A DNA stretch of 5,777 nucleotides from assembly GCA_900770345.1 (NCBI GenBank), contig CAAGKF010000048.1:1-5777 (forward strand), in the 5' to 3' direction. The translations under genes and the position numbers were made by a program. Positions within the stretch are counted from its first letter, which is position 1, and each line of letters starts with the position of its first letter. This stretch comes from Lachnospiraceae bacterium. GTDB taxonomy: Bacteria > Bacillota > Clostridia > Lachnospirales > Lachnospiraceae. The notes beneath the pieces were generated by a model. That model saw nothing but the letters and a program-made list of their open reading frames with translations. It was not told the DNA's origin and made no database searches. Below are positions 5,640 to 5,777 of this stretch, in pieces.

Positions 5640-5689
5640 AAATCTCGTTGAATTTAGCTTTTTTTTTCGCTAAGTTAAACCAGATTTGA
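5621..5689 (+). CDS. Possible 22-residue leader peptide across the repeat junction
   Basis: The only plus-strand frame in this region with a good translation start: GGAGGA at 5611-5616, then ATG at 5621, ending at TGA 5687-5689. The peptide (MKYPLNQISLNLAFFFAKL plus three residues) reads through one inverted repeat, the T-run and the start of the right direct repeat, so its ends mirror each other in composition. No promoter is convincing. It may be a leader for something beyond the window or an accident of the junction sequence. No homolog is recognised. Confidence 0.2.
   Translation: MKYPLNQISLNLAFFFAKLNQI
5640..5658 (-). repeat. Terminal inverted repeat, right
   Basis: AAATCTCGTTGAATTTAGC pairs imperfectly (16 of 19) with 3771-3789 and with the identical sequence at 5669-5687. 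With the latter, 10 bases away across TTTTTTTTTC, it forms a strong stem-loop, as would be found where two element ends abut. Confidence 0.6.
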
Positions 5690-5777
5690 TGCTGTGTGGT
5701 TGAAAAGGCTTTGCAATGCGGCAATGAGAACTTTGCTATTTTCACATCACGCTGCGGAACTTCTCTCCCTTTAGCAA
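5667..5777. repeat. 111-bp direct repeat, right copy (runs off the window)
   Basis: Identical to 3769-3879 to the last base of the window. It lies upstream of the IS110 recombinase, after a run of nine T. It could be the right end of a second, tandem copy of the same element or of a circular junction. No gene is supported inside it. Confidence 0.97.

Larger units (their letters stand above)
3769..5666 (-). mobile_element. IS110-family insertion element / 1898-bp repeat unit
   Basis: The unit contains a complete IS110-type recombinase plus about 240 bp downstream and 340 bp upstream of it. Its limits are set by the 111-bp direct repeat whose left copy starts at 3769 and right copy at 5667, a period of 1898 bp. 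Near the two ends are imperfect inverted repeats (3771-3789 and 5640-5658). IS110 elements make circles, can integrate in head-to-tail tandem and leave no target duplication, and some (the IS1111 group) carry short subterminal inverted repeats. A 1.9-kb length is somewhat long for the family, so the true IS may be shorter and nested in another repeated sequence. Exact ends are not proven. Confidence 0.6.

Overview
The window looks like accessory-rich DNA from an anaerobic, probably gut-type Firmicute (Clostridia or Erysipelotrichia-like). This rests on a hydrogenase-associated iron-sulfur operon, Gram-positive Shine-Dalgarno signals, a CcpA-type cre site and Firmicute-style mobile elements. 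The assignment is an inference, with no marker gene to fix it. Every confident gene is on the minus strand, so the window reads right to left.

Right part (about 3769-5777): an IS110-family element with a 438-codon DEDD recombinase and long non-coding flanks, one of which probably encodes a bridge RNA. A 111-bp perfect direct repeat lies on both sides of the recombinase. The second copy runs to the last base of the window, so its true length is unknown. The two ends of the 1.9-kb repeat unit also form an imperfect 19-bp inverted repeat. A tandem or circular IS copy is a good explanation.

Middle (983-3768): a regulatory region with two TATAAT boxes, a cre site and a 28-bp dyad of TTGTGA half-sites drives four genes. 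Each overlaps the next by four bases. They encode a NuoE/HydC-like [2Fe-2S] protein, a DRTGG-domain protein, an RsbW/RsbT-like ATPase and an FeFe-hydrogenase-like iron-sulfur protein. The last keeps cysteines at the H-cluster positions but lacks the proton-transfer cysteine, which suggests redox sensing rather than catalysis. The set looks like a redox or H2-responsive regulatory module attached to an electron-bifurcating hydrogenase.

Left part (1-999): an OMEGA system. The first 214 codons of an IscB nuclease (the gene is cut by the window edge) are preceded by about 357 bp of densely structured DNA typical of a HEARO/omega RNA. Its 5' end abuts the last codons of the hydrogenase-like gene, immediately after an ATGA. 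The stop codon of that gene lies in the loop of the first omega RNA hairpin, and the 5' guide would be copied from the 3' end of the same gene. IscB has therefore inserted into, and probably altered or truncated, the hydrogenase-like sensor, and could be transcribed by read-through from its operon. This is the most interesting feature of the window.
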